In this document: in pieces, positions 3,294-5,640 of the stretch
Layout: every line of letters starts with the position of its first letter
Position numbering within the stretch: the first letter of the stretch is position 1
Origin: Alphaproteobacteria bacterium
GTDB taxonomy: Bacteria > Pseudomonadota > Alphaproteobacteria > Micropepsales > Micropepsaceae
DNA length: 5,640 nucleotides
Direction: 5' to 3'
NCBI GenBank assembly: GCA_017307315.1
Contig: JAFKFF010000275.1
Location: forward strand, 1 to 5,640
The notes under the pieces: generated by a model
The model's database searches: none
What the model was told of the DNA's origin: nothing
Seen by the model: the letters and a program-made list of their open reading frames with translations, nothing else
Translations under genes and position numbers: made by a program

Positions 3294-5640
3294 TCAAATA
3301 TCCGCGAGCTTGTGGATCTGACTGTTCGCGAGCGTCAGCTTGGCGATCGACAACTCGCCCGTGGTTTCCAGCGCGCCCAGGAAGGCGCGCGTGCGTTCCA
3401 GGGCCTGCTCGTTCGAAGAGGTCCATTCGCGCAAGGCTTTGCGGGCGTCTTCGGCGGTGGCGGTTGCTGGCAGCTTGGCCAGTAGGGATTGCGACAGCGC
3501 CCGCTGCGCGGCGAAGAGATCGTCCACCAGCCGGCGGATGGCGAGCCGGTCCCAATGTTCCGATGCGCCGATGCGCGCCGCCAGAAGGCGAATCCGGTCC
3601 AGGCCCAGTTCCGCGCCCAGGCCGAAATAAAGCGCCGTCACCGGCGCCATCTCATGGCCGGTGGTGCGGGCCAGCTGCGCGATCTCGGGCGCGACCCCCA
3701 GAAGCGGCAAGAGGCCGATATCGCGGGCCAGGTCGTGCGGCACCCCCGGCGCGGCGAAACGCGCGATTCGTGCGCGGGCTTCTTCGGCCTGCTCAGCTGA
3801 GATGAAATCGCCATGCTGCGCGCGCAAGGCTTCCACGCCTGCGCGATAGAGCGCGATGGTGGCGCCCAGCTCCTCGCGGGCCGAGACATGGGTGAGAAAC
3901 CACAGGCCCAGGCGCCGCAGCATTTCCGCGATCTCGGTATAGAGATTGAGTTGGGCCTGCGCTTGCGCCTTGCCGTCCAGGGCGTCGATCCGCGCCTTGA
4001 GCGCTTCCAGCCCGAACGCGCCTTCGGCCACGACAAAGGCACGCGCCACTTCCGCGCCGCTCGCGCCCGACATCTCCTTCATGCGCGCGACGAAAACCGG
4101 CCCCGCCAGATTGACCAGGCGGTTGGACAGCATGGTGGAGATGATCTCGCGCTTCAGGCGATGTTGCGGCAGTTCGGCGGCGAAGCTTTGCGAAGCCTGA
4201 TTGGGGAAATAGGCCGCCAGCGTGGCCGCGAAAGCCGGATCGTCGGGCAGGGCGCTGTCCAGGATCTCCGCATCCAGATCGAGCTTGGCGTAAGCCATCA
4301 GGACGGCCAGTTCGGGACGCGTCAGTCCCTTCTTGTCATTCTCCAGCTTGCGGATCTCCGCATCGGCGGGAAGAAATTCCACCGCCCGGTCGAGCTTGCC
4401 TTTGGCTTCCAGGGCGCGGATGAAGCGGGCATCCGCGTCGATGTCGCGGGCCCCCGCCGCTTCGGCGACGGAAAGCGCCAGGGTCTGGTCGTAATTGTCG
4501 GCCAGCACCAGCTCGGCGATCTCATCGGTCATGCCGGCCAGAAGCGCGTCGCGCTGGGCGGCATCGATCTCGCCCCGGCGATAGGGGCCGCTGAGCAGAA
4601 TCTTCAGATTGACTTCATGGTCGGACGTGTCGACGCCGGCGGAATTGTCCACCGCGTCGGTGTCGATGCGCCCGCCGGCGCGGGCATATTCGACGCGGCC
4701 CGGCTGGGTGACGCCCAGATTGGCGCCTTCGCCCACCACCCTGGCGCCCACTTCGTTGCCATTGATGCGCAGCGCGTCGTTGGCGCGGTCGCCGGCATCG
4801 AGATTGGATTGCGCGGAAGATTTTATGTAAGTGCCGATGCCGCCGAACCACAGAAGATCGACCTTGGCCTTGAGCAGTGCCTTGATCAGGGCCTGGGGCG
4901 AAAGTTTCGCGTCCTTGGTGCCGATCAACCCCTGCACTTCCGGCGTCAGTGCGATCTCTTTCAGCGAGCGGGCGAAGATGCCCCCGCCCTTGCCCAGCAG
5001 ATCCCGGTTGTAGTCGTCCCAACTGGAGCGCGGCAGGTCGAACAGGCGCTTGCGCTCGGCGAAAGCCTTCGCCGTATCGGCATTGGGATCGAGGAAGATG
5101 TGGCGATGGTCGAAGGCGGCCAGCAAGCGGATATGTTCCGACAACAGCATGCCGTTGCCGAATACGTCGCCCGACATGTCGCCGACGCCGATGACGGTGA
5201 AGTCCTCTTTCTGGATGTCGCGGCCCGTCTCGCGGAAATGGCGCTTGACCGCTTCCCAGGCGCCGCGGGCGGTGATGCCCATCTTCTTGTGGTCGTAGCC
5301 GTGGCTGCCGCCGGAGGCGAAGGCGTCGCCCAGCCAGAAGCCGCGTTCCTCGGCGATGCCGTTGGCGATGTCGGAGAAGGTCGCGGTGCCCTTGTCGGCG
5401 GCGACCACCAGATCGGGATCGTCGTCGTCATGGCGCACCACATCGGGCGGGGGCACCACGGTGCCGTCGGGCTTCAGATTGTCGGTGACGTCGAGGAGGG
5501 CATGGATGAACATCTTGTAGGCGGCGACGCCGGTCGCCATGAACTGGTCGCGGCTGGGATTGGCGGGCATGGTCTTGGGATAAAAGCCGCCCTTGGCGCC
5601 CACCGGCACGATCACCGCATTCTTGACCTGCTGCGCCTTC
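3294..5640 (-). CDS. gdhZ: NAD-specific glutamate dehydrogenase, C-terminal half (5' end outside window)
   Basis: 781 codons are visible and the frame stays open to the window edge. The stop is TGA at 3294-3296. The enzyme converts L-glutamate + NAD+ + H2O to 2-oxoglutarate + NH4+ + NADH in the cytoplasm (EC 1.4.1.2) and belongs to the large about 180-kDa bacterial class (about 1600 residues). The visible part begins in KAQQVKNAVIVPVGAKGGF, whose KGG resembles the substrate-binding motif of glutamate dehydrogenases. Then come GFWLGDAFASGGSHGYDHKKMGITARGAWE (split motif), the nucleotide-binding GVGDMSGDVFGNG (about 5150-5190), DLLWFGGIGTYIK, VVGEGANLGVTQ and DNSAGVDTSDHEVN (about 4612-4655). 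The last 400 or so residues are the helical C-terminal region. No frameshift or missing motif was seen. The symbol follows Caulobacter usage (gdhZ, where the enzyme has also been tied to cell-division control); other genera use gdhB or no symbol. The gene converges with the PilZ gene across element copy B. Confidence 0.95.
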   Translation of the reverse strand, partial: KAQQVKNAVIVPVGAKGGFYPKTMPANPSRDQFMATGVAAYKMFIHALLDVTDNLKPDGTVVPPPDVVRHDDDDPDLVVAADKGTATFSDIANGIAEERGFWLGDAFASGGSHGYDHKKMGITARGAWEAVKRHFRETGRDIQKEDFTVIGVGDMSGDVFGNGMLLSEHIRLLAAFDHRHIFLDPNADTAKAFAERKRLFDLPRSSWDDYNRDLLGKGGGIFARSLKEIALTPEVQGLIGTKDAKLSPQALIKALLKAKVDLLWFGGIGTYIKSSAQSNLDAGDRANDALRINGNEVGARVVGEGANLGVTQPGRVEYARAGGRIDTDAVDNSAGVDTSDHEVNLKILLSGPYRRGEIDAAQRDALLAGMTDEIAELVLADNYDQTLALSVAEAAGARDIDADARFIRALEAKGKLDRAVEFLPADAEIRKLENDKKGLTRPELAVLMAYAKLDLDAEILDSALPDDPAFAATLAAYFPNQASQSFAAELPQHRLKREIISTMLSNRLVNLAGPVFVARMKEMSGASGAEVARAFVVAEGAFGLEALKARIDALDGKAQAQAQLNLYTEIAEMLRRLGLWFLTHVSAREELGATIALYRAGVEALRAQHGDFISAEQAEEARARIARFAAPGVPHDLARDIGLLPLLGVAPEIAQLARTTGHEMAPVTALYFGLGAELGLDRIRLLAARIGASEHWDRLAIRRLVDDLFAAQRALSQSLLAKLPATATAEDARKALREWTSSNEQALERTRAFLGALETTGELSIAKLTLANSQIHKLADI

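Noticed and set aside
2983..3805. Frames running through copy B and the end of the glutamate dehydrogenase gene, on both strands
   Set aside because: They cross a palindromic intergenic element and are Arg/Pro/Ala-rich without motifs. The dehydrogenase frame explains the coding part.

Overview
The window is GC-rich DNA whose gene content points to an alphaproteobacterium. It carries the large (about 1600-residue class) NAD-glutamate dehydrogenase, a PAS_5-type PAS protein, an OmpA-type lipoprotein with an N-terminal FDCW...ACR signature, and a tandem PilZ protein. A Rhizomicrobium/Micropepsaceae-like or Rhodospirillales-like host is a guess from protein style, not something I can prove here.

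Layout. (1) 1-573, plus: the 3' part of a PAS-domain gene, cut by the window edge. (2) 587-958, minus: a small secreted protein of unknown function, convergent with the PAS gene and 13 bp from it. (3) 959-1233: an intergenic stretch filled almost completely by a folded palindromic element, copy A. (4) 1234-2163, minus: an OmpA-family lipoprotein. (5) 2164-2357: a divergent control region holding a possible ompA-type promoter and two overlapping hairpins in front of the lipoprotein start. (6) 2358-2990, plus: a protein with two PilZ domains, each with a complete c-di-GMP-binding motif set. (7) 2991-3293: a second intergenic stretch filled by copy B of the same element. (8) 3294-5640, minus: the C-terminal half of NAD-glutamate dehydrogenase, whose 5' part lies beyond the window.

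The genes look like ordinary chromosomal housekeeping, envelope and signalling genes. They do not form one obvious pathway: glutamate catabolism, c-di-GMP reception, outer-membrane-to-peptidoglycan tethering and a sensory PAS protein lie side by side.

The most unusual content is non-coding. The intergenic regions at 980-1233 and 3008-3278 are diverged copies of one modular element in the same orientation. Both have the same order of hairpins, with the same bulges and loop sizes. By hand I count about ten stem positions where both bases of a pair have changed and pairing is kept. That suggests selection on, or mechanistic maintenance of, the folded form. It may be a dispersed intergenic repeat of the REP/BIME/ERIC/MITE kind, or a structured RNA carried at gene ends. 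No tRNA, rRNA, CRISPR array, transposase or prophage gene was seen.
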